64,000 nucleotides of DNA from Poriferisodalis sp965221945 (lineage in GTDB: Bacteria; Actinomycetota; Acidimicrobiia; Acidimicrobiales; Poriferisodalaceae): the NCBI RefSeq assembly GCF_965221945.1, contig NZ_OZ244925.1:1674001-1738000 (forward strand), read 5' to 3'. The position numbers were made by a program, and so were the translations under genes. The notes under the pieces were generated by a model, which did not search any database, was not told the DNA's origin, and saw nothing but the letters and a program-made list of their open reading frames with translations. This document shows, piece by piece, positions 41,444-51,411 of the stretch. The first letter of the stretch is position 1; each line of letters begins with the position of its first letter.

Positions 41444-41492
41444 GCCCCGGCGCCAACCGCAGTTCGCTGCGGCGGTGCCGGGCCTTTCTTTT
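41444..41492 (+). terminator. Rho-independent terminator-like hairpin
   Basis: A stem with arms CCGCAG and CTGCGG around a TTCG loop, extended by a longer GC-rich outer pairing (GCC..GGC), followed by CTTTCTTTT. It sits just after the last plus-strand reading frame (end of the NYN remnant). Confidence 0.65.
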
Positions 41493-41524
41493 CTCGGCCC
41501 TGCTCTCGCCAGCGCCGACGGGCT

Positions 41525-44500
41525 TCAGCAGGGTGGGCCGGCGTCGGCGAGGAGGGTGGCGACCTTCAGCGGGACGCTTGTCTGGGCTGAGTGCATGGTC
41601 ACGCCGACGAAGGGCTGAACCAGATAGGCGACACCTGGGTCAGCGTCGGGATCATCTGGCACGGAAACCACAGCGAGGCGCCAGCGTTGGGGGTCGTTCT
41701 GGGCCCGGCGCACCTGACGAGCGCTGACGTGGATCTCTTCAGTCCGAGGCAAATGGCCCTTGACCTCAATGAACCCTTGACCTCAATGAAGTAGTGGTCA
41801 CCCGTCGCGGGGTCAACAGACATCACGTCGAACCTTGGGTTGTTATGCGCTTGTTCCTGCGGGATACGCCCCAACTCGCGCTCAGCTGCCAGGACCGCGG
41901 CGACTGCACGCCGGTCGGTTTCCATCTTGTCGGCGACCGCTTCCGCGTCGGGCGGCGAACCGGACAGTGCGTCGACCAAGCCTTGGGGCACGATCACTGC
42001 CGCCGCGACCACGGTCGGCGGGCTGCTGTGCAAGTCGGCCTCGGTGTCGAGCTCGGCGCGACGCCGCGCCATGCGGGTCTCCAACTCGTCGGCGCGCGCC
42101 CGGGCACGACCTGAGTTCAGCCTGGGCTTGCCGCCGGCGATTTCCTGCGCCTTGATCTCGTTTGCTCTCCGATCCCAGTAACGGATCTCGGATTCGAGAC
42201 GCTGGCGCACCGCTTCGCTTACGCGCGCCACCCGGCCGCGCACTATGGCCGCTACCGATTCGAGGTGCGGGCCAGCGAGATGTTCGATTGCCCAATCGCG
42301 GGCGACCGATTCGGCGGCCGGCCCTGCCCACGACGTTTCCAGCCGGTCGGCCAGCAAGCTCTCCTGGTCGCCGGTCGGCGGTGCATAGACCAAGTACGGC
42401 TCCGCTCCAGGGTCACGGGCGTTTCCAAGTTCGTCCACCTCTACGTATTGGAACCGACGTGACACGACCTGGCGGGCACCGTTCACGATGCGACCATTGG
42501 TGACGACGTGATCGAGGTACACGAGCAGCCGAGGTTCGGTCGACGGGTCCGCTGGATCAACCAGGACCGTTCCACGCTGCAGCGACTCGCCCCAGTCGGC
42601 GAGCACTTTGGACGCCACCACACTCAACAGCGCGCTGCCGGGAGAGATCAGCTCCGCACGATCACCGGCGGCCCCAGACAACTTGCCAGCGGTCTCGGCG
42701 TCGAGAAGCACATGGTTCTTGTCGAACGTCACCCGCGCGTATCGGTCGTGCACCGGTCCGAGCGCCGGGTCGGCACCCGACCGCATCGCTGCAGGGACGC
42801 GGGTGACCTCGTACCGACCGTGTTCGCGGCCCGCGATGCGACCGCCGTACAGCCGCAGTGCCTCGGTGAAGAAGTCGTGCACGAACCACGGCTGAAGCCG
42901 CCGAGCGCGGGATTCTTCCATCTGGCGACGGATTTCGTCATTGGCGGACGGGTCAGCCAACCCCGCCACGAGCGCCCGTTCCTCGAGCACTTCGCGGAGC
43001 TGCTCACCGATATCGCTGTCGATGACCTTGTCCATCCAAGCGGCATGCGCGGGGTCGGTGTCGGCTCGGATGGCATCGATCAGCAGTTCCCGCAGCGAGA
43101 CGTTGATCTGCGCATCTCCCAGCACGTCGTACACCTGGTCGCCGTACACCTGACGCTGTTGCTCGATCTTGGCGAACAGCCGCTCGAAAACCTGGCCTTC
43201 CCGGGTCTTGTGTGCGACCAGATTCCACAAATGGCAGGGCCGACGCTGGCCGATCCTGTGGATGCGGCCGAAGCGCTGCTCGATGCGGTTCGGGTTCCAC
43301 GGCAAGTCGTAGTTGACCATCATGTTGGCGACTTGCAGATTGACGCCCTCACCAGCGGCATCGGTGGCCACCAGCACCGACACAGTCGGATCGACCCGGA
43401 AGCGATCCTGAGTGGTGCGGCGGTGTTGCCGTCTCATGCCGCCGTGGATCGTGACCACCGCTTCGGGGCGGCCCAATTCGGCGGCGATCCGCCCAGCGAC
43501 ATAGTCGAGCGTGTCACGGTGCTCGGAGAACACGATCAGCTTGCGGCGGTCGTTGTTTGAATCAGAGGCTGCGTTGAAGTGTTCGGAGCGCAGCAGATCC
43601 CGCAGTCGAGTCCACTTCGCATCCACGCCGCTGTTTCGGACCCGATCGGCCAGCTCCACGAGGCCCTTCAGGACGACAACCTCCGCCTCGAGCTCATCAG
43701 CGGTGGCCGCAGCCGAGGCGGCGTCCACAGTGACGCTCTCCAGCTCTTCGAGCTCTGCTTCGTCGAAGTCGTCGAAGTCAAAGTCCTCCAAGTCGGCGAC
43801 CCGCACTCCCCGCGGCAGTTCGAGCACCGGAATTGGCTCGCCAGTAGCGGCCAAGCGACGCATCTCGGCGGCCTGTCCGGCCAGACGATCGCGGCGCCGG
43901 CGCAGGGACTCGTAGATAGCTGCCGGTGAGGACGCCAGCCGTCGTTGCAGCCCCGCAAGTGCGAACCCGACGATCACGCCACGCTGGCGATCGCCTTCCT
44001 CTCGCATCCGGGCGGCACGGTTCATCTCTTCGCGGACGTAGGTGGTGACCGCCTCGTAGAGCTCAGCCTCCGGCTCTGACAGGTCGAATTGCAGGCTGTG
44101 GGCGTGGCGTTTGGTGAACAGGGGCTTGCCCTCGAACGTCCGCAAGTTCTCCTTGACCAGACGGCGCATGACGTCGCTGACATCGGGAACCTCAGCGGCT
44201 CCCCCGCTGCCGTTGGTGGCGCGCAGCCGTCCCTCGAACCGCTCGGGGTCGATGAGCGTCATGAAGGCCAAGAAGTCCTCGTTCTTGCCGTTATGGGGAG
44301 TTGCCGTCAGTAGGAGGAAGTGGCGGGCACAGTCGCGCAACACCTCGCCGACCATGAAGCGCTTTGTGCGGCGCAGCTCGTCGCCATAGCGGTGAGCGGA
44401 CATCTTGTGCGCCTCATCGACGATTACGAGATCCCACTCCGAAGCGCCCAGACGCGCAACCAGTTCCTCCGAGCGGGCGATTTGGTCGATGCGGGCGACG

Positions 44501-45099
44501 AGAAGGTTCCGTTCGACGAAGGGATTGCCGGTGCGTGACGCCTCGACGGTCTCACGTGACATCAGATCGAAGCTCAAGCCGAACTTGTCCCACATCTCGT
44601 CTTGCCACTGCTCAACGAGGCTGCCTGGCGCCACGATGAGGCACCGAGTGACGTCGCCGCGCAGCATCAGCTCACGAATGAGCAGACCGGACATGATCGT
44701 CTTGCCCGCGCCCGGGTCGTCAGCGAGCAGAAACCGCAGGGGTTTCTGCGTCAGAAGGCGGTTGTAGACGGCCTCGATCTGGTGCGGGTAAGGCTCGATG
44801 TTGGAGGTGTCGACTGCGGCGAACGGATCGGCCAGGTGGGCCATCTGCATCCGCCGGGCTTCAGACGCCAGTTTGAACATGGCACCGTCAGCGTCGAAGG
44901 TCCAGGTGCTCTGCGCAGCCGGGCGAATCTCGGCGAGATCGGTCTCCGTGATGAGCCGTTCGCCAAGACGATTCTCCGCCGTGCGATACGTGAGCGTCGC
45001 CGAACCCGGACCGTGAATGTCGACGGCGACAACAGTGACATCTGTTCCCGCCACCACGCCAGCGAGTCGCATCCCGGCAGCCAAGTCGCTGAGTTCCAT
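41525..45099 (-). pseudogene. SNF2-family helicase with DUF3883 C-terminal domain, frameshifted by a tandem duplication
   Basis: The main frame holds the SNF2 helicase: P-H-Q-I-E-A-V-Y, D-D-P-G-A-G-K-T (Walker A), D-E-A-H-K-M (Walker B), L-L-L-T-A-T-P-H-N-G, later G-E-G-V-N-L-Q-V-A, N-P-N-R-I-E-Q-R-F-G-R-I-H-R-I-G-Q. At the C-terminus the DUF3883-type nuclease-like motif H-Y-F-I-E-V-K-G is reached, but a 17-bp tandem duplication (41757-41773, 41774-41790) shifts the frame and the protein ends at 41599 with unrelated residues. Without one copy the frame reads on through R-T-E-E-I-H-V-S-A-R-Q-V to 41525 for 1185 residues. Start 45099 fits the family; 45132-45144 are alternatives. Confidence 0.85.
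41757..41790. repeat. Perfect 17-bp tandem duplication (cccttgacctcaatgaa x2)
   Basis: Two identical 17-bp units, adjacent, lie inside the helicase gene at the I-E-V-K-G codons. 17 is not a multiple of three. The downstream frame matches the protein family only if one unit is removed. Slipped-strand loss would restore the gene. Confidence 0.9.
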
Positions 45100-45137
45100 C
45101 ACCACGTCGTTGCCAAACCGCTCTCTCACCACGTCTG

Positions 45138-45163
45138 AACCCAAGCGGGCCGGCCCCTGGGTT
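45138..45163. promoter_or_regulatory. Inverted repeat upstream of the helicase gene
   Basis: GAACCCA and TGGGTTC arms flank a GC-rich centre with GGCCGGCC. It could form a hairpin or be a binding site for divergent genes (helicase left, HhH-GPD right). No poly-T follows. Confidence 0.3.
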
Positions 45164-45296
45164 CAGCCGCAGGGTACGTCGCTGGATAATCCTCGACCTT
45201 GCGCTTCGCGAGGATGCGAATGACTCGTTCCTTCGACCCACGAAGGCGTGGCGCTGGGCGTTGGTGGTGATTGACGTGGCGGTAACGTTCGCCGCC

Positions 45297-45896
45297 ATGG
45301 CAAGCGGCACAGGTGACGACACGGGAACGCTGGCGGTCACTGGGGACGCCGAGGCCGATCAGCTGCTGCTGGACGACCCGTTCTCGCTGTTGCTGGCGAT
45401 GATGCTCGACCAGCAAATCCCGATGGAATGGGCCTTCAAGGGCCCCGCTCGGCTGGCCGAACGCCTCGGCGATCGCTACTCCGTGGCTGCGATTGCCGCC
45501 ATGGAACCCGACGAGCTGGAGGCTGTGTTCAAGGAGAAGCCAGCGCTGCACCGCTTCCCCGGTTCGATGGCCCGCCGATGCGGCGAGCTGACCCGCCACA
45601 TCGTCGAGCACTACGACGGCGACGCCGGTGCCATCTGGGCCGACGTGCGCAGCGGCAAGGCGCTGTACGACCGGCTGCGTGCCCTGCCCGGCTACGGCGA
45701 CGAGAAGGCCAAGATCTTCGTGGCCATCCTGGCGAAGCGTTTCGGGGTCGCTCCCCGTGGATGGAAGGCCGTCGCCGGCCCGTTCGCCGACCGCCAGCCT
45801 CGCTCGGTGGCCGACATCGACGGTCCCGACGCCCTCGCCGAAGTGCGGGCCTGGAAAAAGAACCAGAAGGCTGCAGGCAAGTCCAAGCAGGACTGA
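45297..45896 (+). CDS. HhH-GPD-type base-excision-repair-like protein (TIGR03252 group)
   Basis: A 199-residue helical protein starting at ATG 45297. It has L-L-L-A-M-M-L-D-Q-Q-I-P-M-E-W-A-F-K-G-P and the helix-hairpin-helix L-P-G-Y-G-D-E-K-A-K-I-F-V-A-I-L-A-K-R-F, as in the actinobacterial uncharacterised HhH-GPD proteins of TIGR03252. The catalytic Lys of DNA glycosylases is not evident, and the protein ends with a lysine-rich tail. It may be a DNA-binding repair accessory. TAACGT lies 8 nt before the start. Confidence 0.82.
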   Translation: MASGTGDDTGTLAVTGDAEADQLLLDDPFSLLLAMMLDQQIPMEWAFKGPARLAERLGDRYSVAAIAAMEPDELEAVFKEKPALHRFPGSMARRCGELTRHIVEHYDGDAGAIWADVRSGKALYDRLRALPGYGDEKAKIFVAILAKRFGVAPRGWKAVAGPFADRQPRSVADIDGPDALAEVRAWKKNQKAAGKSKQD

Positions 45897-46184
45897 ACGG
45901 GGCTACACAGGGCTGAGCGAGGCTGAGCCGCCGCCCGGCTTCGGCAGACTCCGGCGCTCCACGATCCGCTCACTCGGCGCGCCTTCGTGGCCTCAGGCGC
46001 TGCGTTCTGTTGCGCATGTGTGTCGGCCGGCTGTCGCAATTTGCGTTCCGGTGACAAAGCCGTTGCTCATCTGAATTCGGCGGAACGCAGTCCCCCGCAG
46101 CGGCGTCGGGGCATCAAGTCGCACGTCCCGCAGCAGTGCTGCAGGCCGCATGCGACTGAAGCCAACCAACGCAAGGGGACTGAA

Positions 46185-48041
46185 GTGTTGAAGAACTGCA
46201 CACCACGACAGCGCCGGCAGGGGGCCGGCAAGAGAGTGTGGCGAATGGTCGTCGCGCTGCTGGCGCTGTGCCTGTTGGCGGCGGCGTGCACGTCGACCGA
46301 CGACACCGACGCCGATGGAGTAGCGGACGTGGAGACCGAAAGCACCACGGCCATGACGGCAAGCCCATCCAGCGATGCGAATGAACGGATGGACGAGGCG
46401 GACGACGAGGAAGAGCGTTCGACGCGCGGTGAGGCTGCTTCGGAAGAGACAACCGAGCAAGCCGCGGCCGTCGGGTCCGACGACATGGCCGAAGAGGAAA
46501 TGTCCGACGAATCCTCGTCGGGGCAGTCTCCGAGCGGCAGTCGCACCGAGACCGAGTCAGCTGAGTCTGCGCAATCTGAGCACGAGCCGTTCCAGCCAAC
46601 GCAACGGCGCCGCACCGAACCGGACAACTTCGTCAACTACGGCATCAACCCGTTCGTCGACACCGCCGACGACCCGTTCTCGACGTTTGCGCTCGACGTG
46701 GACACCGCTTCGTACACGATCGCCCGCAACTTCCTCGACGGCGGCCAGCTGCCGCCGTTCGAAGCAGTCCGGGTCGAGGAGTTCGTCAACTACTTCGACG
46801 GCGGCTACGACGACGAGATCGACGAGTTCACGATCAGCGTGGACGCCGCGCCATCGCCGTTCGCGGACAGCGGTGACCTGCTGCTGCGGGTGGGCGTTCA
46901 GGCACCGCATGTGGTGTCCGACGCCCTGCGACCCGACAGCATCATCCTGGTTCTGGACAGCTCGGGCTCGATGAACCAAGACATCGGCACCAGCAACGAC
47001 AGGACCCGGCGCATCGAGCTAGTCTACGACGCCGTCGACCTGCTGCTGGGGGGGCTGGAGCCGCAGACCCGGGTGGGTGTCGTGGCCTATGCGAACAACG
47101 CCCGCATCGTCGCCCGACCCGCCGCAGTCGGCAGGAGCCACGACGACCTGATCCGTCGTATCCAGCGAGACGTGCGCCCCAACGGCAGCACCAACGTGGC
47201 AGGCGGACTCGTCAGCGGGTACCGCATGGCAGACAGCGAAGCCGCCGCGGGTCGCAATGTGCTAGTGCTGCTGTTCTCCGACGGTGTCGCCAATGTCGGC
47301 GCGACCGAGACCGACCGGATCCTCCGGCAACTGGGCGAGCGCTCCGACATCGGCCTGTCCACGATCGGCGTCGGCCTCGGCCCGTTCAACGACGAGCTGA
47401 TGGAGCAGCTGGCCAACCGGGCCGATGGTTCGTATCACTACATCGACGACACAGACGAGGCCTGGCGGCTGCTCGGAGGCGACGTGACATCGTTCGTTTC
47501 GGTCGCCGCACGCGACGCCAAGGTCCAGGTGATCTTCAACCCCGACACGGTGGTCGCCTACCGGCTGCTGGGCTTCGAGAACCGCGACGTGGCCGATCGA
47601 GACTTCCGCAACGACGCTGTTGACGCCGGCGAGGTCGCCATCTCTCAGAGCGCCACGGCGCTGTATGAGCTGACGCTGGTCGATCCCGAGAGCAGGAGCC
47701 GGCGCAGCAACGAGACACTCGCCAAGGTGACGCTGCGCTACGAGCGCCCCGCCAGCGAGGCGATCACCGAGGTGTCCGAGACGATCAGGACAAACGACGC
47801 ACATCGCAGCTTCGACGACGCCGGTCGCCACTTCCGGCTGGCCGCCGTGGCTGCCGAGTTCGCAGAGGTCCTGCGCCAGAGCTGGTTCACCGACGACCCG
47901 TCCATGCGCACCGTGCGCAGGGAAGCAGAATCCCTGACCCGCGACTTTCAAGGCGACGCCGACGTGGCAGAACTGGCCCGCCTCATCACCGCAGCCCAGC
48001 GCCGAGGCGGTTGGCGGCCTGCTCGCGCAGCTCGTTCTTGA
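46185..48041 (+). CDS. VWA-domain lipoprotein (YfbK-like)
   Basis: The GTG at 46185 has AGGGGA upstream and gives a lipoprotein signal with A-L-C-L-L-A-A-A-C. The 618-residue protein then has a long acidic Ser/Glu-rich linker (about 35-140), a vWF-A N-terminal domain (P-F-S-T-F-A-L-D-V-D-T-A-S-Y), the VWA domain with MIDAS motif D-S-S-G-S-M-N near residue 262, and a C-terminal DUF3520-like region (V-Q-V-I-F-N-P, Y-R-L-L-G-F-E-N-R). Such proteins are extracytoplasmic adhesion or assembly factors. The gene end overlaps the converging synthetase gene by 56 bp. Confidence 0.86.
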   Translation: MLKNCTPRQRRQGAGKRVWRMVVALLALCLLAAACTSTDDTDADGVADVETESTTAMTASPSSDANERMDEADDEEERSTRGEAASEETTEQAAAVGSDDMAEEEMSDESSSGQSPSGSRTETESAESAQSEHEPFQPTQRRRTEPDNFVNYGINPFVDTADDPFSTFALDVDTASYTIARNFLDGGQLPPFEAVRVEEFVNYFDGGYDDEIDEFTISVDAAPSPFADSGDLLLRVGVQAPHVVSDALRPDSIILVLDSSGSMNQDIGTSNDRTRRIELVYDAVDLLLGGLEPQTRVGVVAYANNARIVARPAAVGRSHDDLIRRIQRDVRPNGSTNVAGGLVSGYRMADSEAAAGRNVLVLLFSDGVANVGATETDRILRQLGERSDIGLSTIGVGLGPFNDELMEQLANRADGSYHYIDDTDEAWRLLGGDVTSFVSVAARDAKVQVIFNPDTVVAYRLLGFENRDVADRDFRNDAVDAGEVAISQSATALYELTLVDPESRSRRSNETLAKVTLRYERPASEAITEVSETIRTNDAHRSFDDAGRHFRLAAVAAEFAEVLRQSWFTDDPSMRTVRREAESLTRDFQGDADVAELARLITAAQRRGGWRPARAARS

Positions 48042-49593
48042 GCACCTTGTTCGATGGATTCAGCGGCAGCGCCTCGACGTTCCAGAAGTAGCGGGGCACC
48101 CTGTAGTTGGCCATCTGCGCACGACACCACGCACGCAGCGCATCTGCTTCTGGCACACCGGCGGGCGACGGCACCACGAACGCCGCTCCGACCTCGCCGA
48201 GGCGTTCGTCGGGCACGCCGACAACCGCCACCTGGCCGATCTGCGGATGCTCGGCCATCACTTTCTCGATCTCGGCGGGATACACGTTGAAGCCGCCACT
48301 GATGAACATGTCCTTCTTGCGGTCGGTGACGTCGATATAGCCCTGCTCGTTCATCACGCAGATGTCGCCGGTGTGCAGCCAGCCGTCTTCGTCGATCGCT
48401 TCGGCGGTGGCGACGGGATCATCGAGATAGCCCTGCATGACGTTGTACCCGCGCACCAGGATCTCTCCCGGCTGCCCGATGGGCAGATCCCGACCCTCGT
48501 CGTCGATGATCCGCAACTCGACGCCGTCAAGCGCCCGGCCGCTGGTGGTGGCCACCAATTCGGGCGGATCGTCCGAAGCGCAGATCGCCGCCAGTCCATG
48601 GGTCTCGGTCATGCCGTACCCCGTGAGCACCGTCTTGAATCCGAGACGTTCACGCATCGCCACCACTGTCTCCACCGGGATGGCCGCAGCCCCGGTGAGC
48701 GACGAGCGCAGGCTGGACGTGTCGTAGTCGTCGAGGCCTGCAAAGTTGATGAGCGACTGGAAGATGGCGGGCGGCCCCGGCAGGATCGTGATCTTCTCGT
48801 CCTGGACGCGCTGCAGCACCGATTGGACGTCGAATACGGGATGGGGGTGGATCGTCGCGCCTTGCATGATGCACGGTGTGATGCCTGCGGAGAAGCCGAA
48901 TGCGTGGAAGAACGGGTTCACGACCAGCATGCGGTCGCCTTGGCGCATGCCGAGCTCGGCCGCATACTGGGCGAAGTTCCGCAGCACCGGTGCCTGGTGC
49001 ACCAGCACGCCCTTGGGCAGGCCGGTGGTGCCGGAGGTGAACATCACCAATCCGAGGTCCTCGCCCGAGGCCGCCGCGCATCGGCATGCCACCTCGTCTG
49101 CGGCCTTTGGCGTGGCCCGGGCCGCGAATTCGGTGTAGGAGATCGTGCCCGTCGGTGCGTCACCGCGCAGCACGACAACGTCTGCCAGCGAGGGGACCGA
49201 GTGACCCCCGTCGGCCGCCTCGTGGAGATCCTTCACGTAGTCGTAGCCGAGAAATCCCGCCACGGTGAAGAGCACCTTGATCTTGGACTTGCTCAGCACG
49301 AACGCGGCTTCGCGTCCCTTGAAGCGGGTGTTCACGGGCACGAGCACCCCGCCGGCACGCAGCGTCCCCATGGACGAGATCACCCATTCCCAGGCGTTCG
49401 GTGCCCAGATGCCCACCGTTTCGCCTGGCTCCAGTCCTGAGGCCACCAGCGCCGCTGCACATTCGTCGGACAGCCGCTTGATGTCTGCGAAGCTCAGCGA
49501 CATGTCGCCGTCCCGTACTGCTTCGGACTCGCCGAACAGTTCCGCTGCCCGGTCGACGAGATCGGGATAGTTGTCGGGAATGGCGCCAGGCAT
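47986..49593 (-). CDS. Acyl-CoA synthetase (AMP-dependent, FadD3-like)
   Basis: A 535-residue ANL-superfamily enzyme. Motifs: M-F-T-S-G-T-T-G-L-P-K-G (P-loop), G-Y-G-M-T-E-T (A5), the W-L-H-T-G-D-I-C hinge region, D-R-K-K-D-M-F-I-S-G-G-F-N-V-Y-P and the C-terminal lysine in S-N-K-V-L-K-N-E-L. It activates a carboxylic acid as acyl-AMP and then acyl-CoA. The form is close to the actinobacterial FadD3/HIP-CoA and medium-chain ligases. Start 49593 is the family-like choice; 49629 is possible. Confidence 0.88.
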   Translation of the reverse strand: MPGAIPDNYPDLVDRAAELFGESEAVRDGDMSLSFADIKRLSDECAAALVASGLEPGETVGIWAPNAWEWVISSMGTLRAGGVLVPVNTRFKGREAAFVLSKSKIKVLFTVAGFLGYDYVKDLHEAADGGHSVPSLADVVVLRGDAPTGTISYTEFAARATPKAADEVACRCAAASGEDLGLVMFTSGTTGLPKGVLVHQAPVLRNFAQYAAELGMRQGDRMLVVNPFFHAFGFSAGITPCIMQGATIHPHPVFDVQSVLQRVQDEKITILPGPPAIFQSLINFAGLDDYDTSSLRSSLTGAAAIPVETVVAMRERLGFKTVLTGYGMTETHGLAAICASDDPPELVATTSGRALDGVELRIIDDEGRDLPIGQPGEILVRGYNVMQGYLDDPVATAEAIDEDGWLHTGDICVMNEQGYIDVTDRKKDMFISGGFNVYPAEIEKVMAEHPQIGQVAVVGVPDERLGEVGAAFVVPSPAGVPEADALRAWCRAQMANYRVPRYFWNVEALPLNPSNKVLKNELREQAANRLGAGLR

Positions 49594-49668
49594 GGCGGAC
49601 AGTCTCGCGGCTAGCCCGCGCCTCTTCATTGCTGGCGCAAACGAGACTGCTCCGATGGAGACTGCCCA

Positions 49669-50571
49669 GTGATCGTGTGCTGCGGTGAAGCGCTTGTCGA
49701 TGTTCTCGGCCCCGATGCCGCTCGGGTGCCCGGGGGCGGGCCCATGAACGCAGCGATAGCGGCAGCTCGTCTGGGGGCGCCGAGTGCGTTCGTGGGCCGG
49801 GTGTCCACCGATGCATCGGGCGAGCACATCTGGAATCACCTGAAGAGCAACGGCGTCGACCTGCGTGGCTGCGAGCGCGGCCCCGAACCGACGGCGAGGG
49901 CGATCATCAGCCTTACGGCGGGCCCGTCATTCCGTTTCGAAGGCGAGAACACTGCCGACACGGCGCTCGAAGCTGCGGACTTGGCTGCGCTGGGCGTCGG
50001 CCCGCACATCCTGCACGGAGGCACGCTGGGCATGTTCCGCGGCCGCACCGCTGAGGTGCTTACCTCGCTCGCTGAGCGTCACGACGGCCTCGTCTCGCTC
50101 GATCCCAATGTCCGGCCCGCCATCATCGGTGACCGGGGCCGCTGGGATCACTTTCACCAACGGTGGCTGAGTGTCACCCATCTCTACCGCTCCTCGGACG
50201 AGGACTTGGAGTGGATCTGGCCCAGGCGTGCAGCTGACGATTGCGCCGCAGAGTTACTCGCTAGGCGAGTCGTAACGGTGATCGTGACCCGCGGCCGCCA
50301 CGGCGTCACCGTGTACACGGCTGAAGGCAAGCTCGACATGTCGGCCCCGCCCGTTGAAGTTGTCGACACGGTCGGCGCCGGCGACTCATTCGTGGGCTCG
50401 GTGCTGGTCTCTCTCTGGAACCTGCTCAGGGCCGACCGGACCGCGTTCGCCTCTCTTGAATTGCGGAAATGGCAAGCCATAGCGGAACGTGCCGCCGCAG
50501 CTGCCGCCATCACGTGCACCCGCCCGGGTGCCGACCCGCCCTACGCGCAGGAACTGGACCCCGACGCCTGA
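49669..50571 (+). CDS. PfkB-family carbohydrate kinase (fructokinase-like)
   Basis: A 300-residue ribokinase-fold protein. GTG 49669 has GGAG 8 nt upstream. Features: C-G-E-A-L-V-D, P-G-G-G-P-M-N-A-A-I-A-A-A-R-L-G, G-R-V-S-T-D, a D-P-N-V-R-P segment and the catalytic V-D-T-V-G-A-G-D-S-F-V-G-S motif with the base Asp. The D-P-N-V-R-P motif is typical for fructokinases and 2-keto-3-deoxy sugar kinases. It phosphorylates a sugar in the cytosol. Confidence 0.88.
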   Translation: MIVCCGEALVDVLGPDAARVPGGGPMNAAIAAARLGAPSAFVGRVSTDASGEHIWNHLKSNGVDLRGCERGPEPTARAIISLTAGPSFRFEGENTADTALEAADLAALGVGPHILHGGTLGMFRGRTAEVLTSLAERHDGLVSLDPNVRPAIIGDRGRWDHFHQRWLSVTHLYRSSDEDLEWIWPRRAADDCAAELLARRVVTVIVTRGRHGVTVYTAEGKLDMSAPPVEVVDTVGAGDSFVGSVLVSLWNLLRADRTAFASLELRKWQAIAERAAAAAAITCTRPGADPPYAQELDPDA

Positions 50572-50595
50572 TTCGGGGAGCAGATGGCGTCGCAA

Positions 50596-51405
50596 TCAGC
50601 TGACCTGAGCCAGCACCTCACAGTGAATGAAGTGGAAGTAGCCGTCGGGATCGTCCGCCCACGTTCGCCAGCCGGCGGCGATCTGTTCCATCTCGTCGGA
50701 CGTCGCATAGCCGTATTCGACGGCCTGGCGGGCAAAGCTCGTGCGCAGGCAGCGATCGGCCCACGAATAGCCCCAGTTCTGGCGAGTCTCGGGGGTCCAG
50801 AACTGCCACACCGATGCCGACATCTGGACACCCGGCATTCCTGCGGCGCGGAACCATGAGTACAGGTGACGGCCTGCGTCGGGCTCGGCCCCATTGTGGC
50901 GGCAAACTTGCCGGTACACCTCCCGCCAGCGTGTGATCTCGGTGCTGGACGGGTAGCCCCGCATCGTGGAGTAGTCGGAGTCGCGCACTGCCACCCAGCC
51001 ACCCGGGCGCACCACCCGAGCCATCTCCGACAGCGCGGCGACGGGGTCCGACAGGTGCTGCATCACCTGATGCGCATAGGCCACATCGAACTTGCCATCG
51101 GCATACGGCAGCTCGTACACCGACGCTTCGGTCAGCGTCACATTGCCGATGCCGGCGTCGGCGACCGATTCGGCAGCAGTAGCCAGAATCTCCTCGCCTA
51201 CCTCGACGCCGGTGACGTGACCATGCGCTGCCCAGTGGGCAAGACCGACGGTGATCGAGGCCGGACCGCAGCCCACGTCCAGAACCTGCGAGTCTGCATG
51301 GATGACGTGGCGTGCGAACGCCGCGCAGTCCTCCGCGGTCCTCCGTGCATGCTGGGCCACGACAGCGGGCTGGTGGCCGTGGGTGTACACGTCGCCGCTG
51401 GTCAC
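50596..51405 (-). CDS. Class I SAM-dependent methyltransferase
   Basis: A 269-residue methyltransferase. Motif I V-L-D-V-G-C-G-P-A-S-I-T, motif II acidic V-T-G-V-E-V-G-E, then Y-E-L-P-Y-A-D-G-K-F-D-V-A-Y-A-H-Q-V-M-Q-H-L-S-D-P and A-R-V-V-R-P-G-G-W-V-A-V-R-D. The length and motifs match UbiE/MenG-like or small-molecule methyltransferases; substrate unknown. Start GTG 51405 is supported by TACGCT 6 nt upstream on the minus strand. Confidence 0.86.
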   Translation of the reverse strand: MTSGDVYTHGHQPAVVAQHARRTAEDCAAFARHVIHADSQVLDVGCGPASITVGLAHWAAHGHVTGVEVGEEILATAAESVADAGIGNVTLTEASVYELPYADGKFDVAYAHQVMQHLSDPVAALSEMARVVRPGGWVAVRDSDYSTMRGYPSSTEITRWREVYRQVCRHNGAEPDAGRHLYSWFRAAGMPGVQMSASVWQFWTPETRQNWGYSWADRCLRTSFARQAVEYGYATSDEMEQIAAGWRTWADDPDGYFHFIHCEVLAQVS

Positions 51406-51411
51406 GGCGGC

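Noticed and set aside
41525..41752. A separate 75-residue minus-strand gene
   Set aside because: It is the real C-terminus of the SNF2/DUF3883 helicase in the frame that existed before the 17-bp duplication.
48247..49440. A 397-codon open frame on the plus strand
   Set aside because: Antisense of the acyl-CoA synthetase gene with low-complexity composition.
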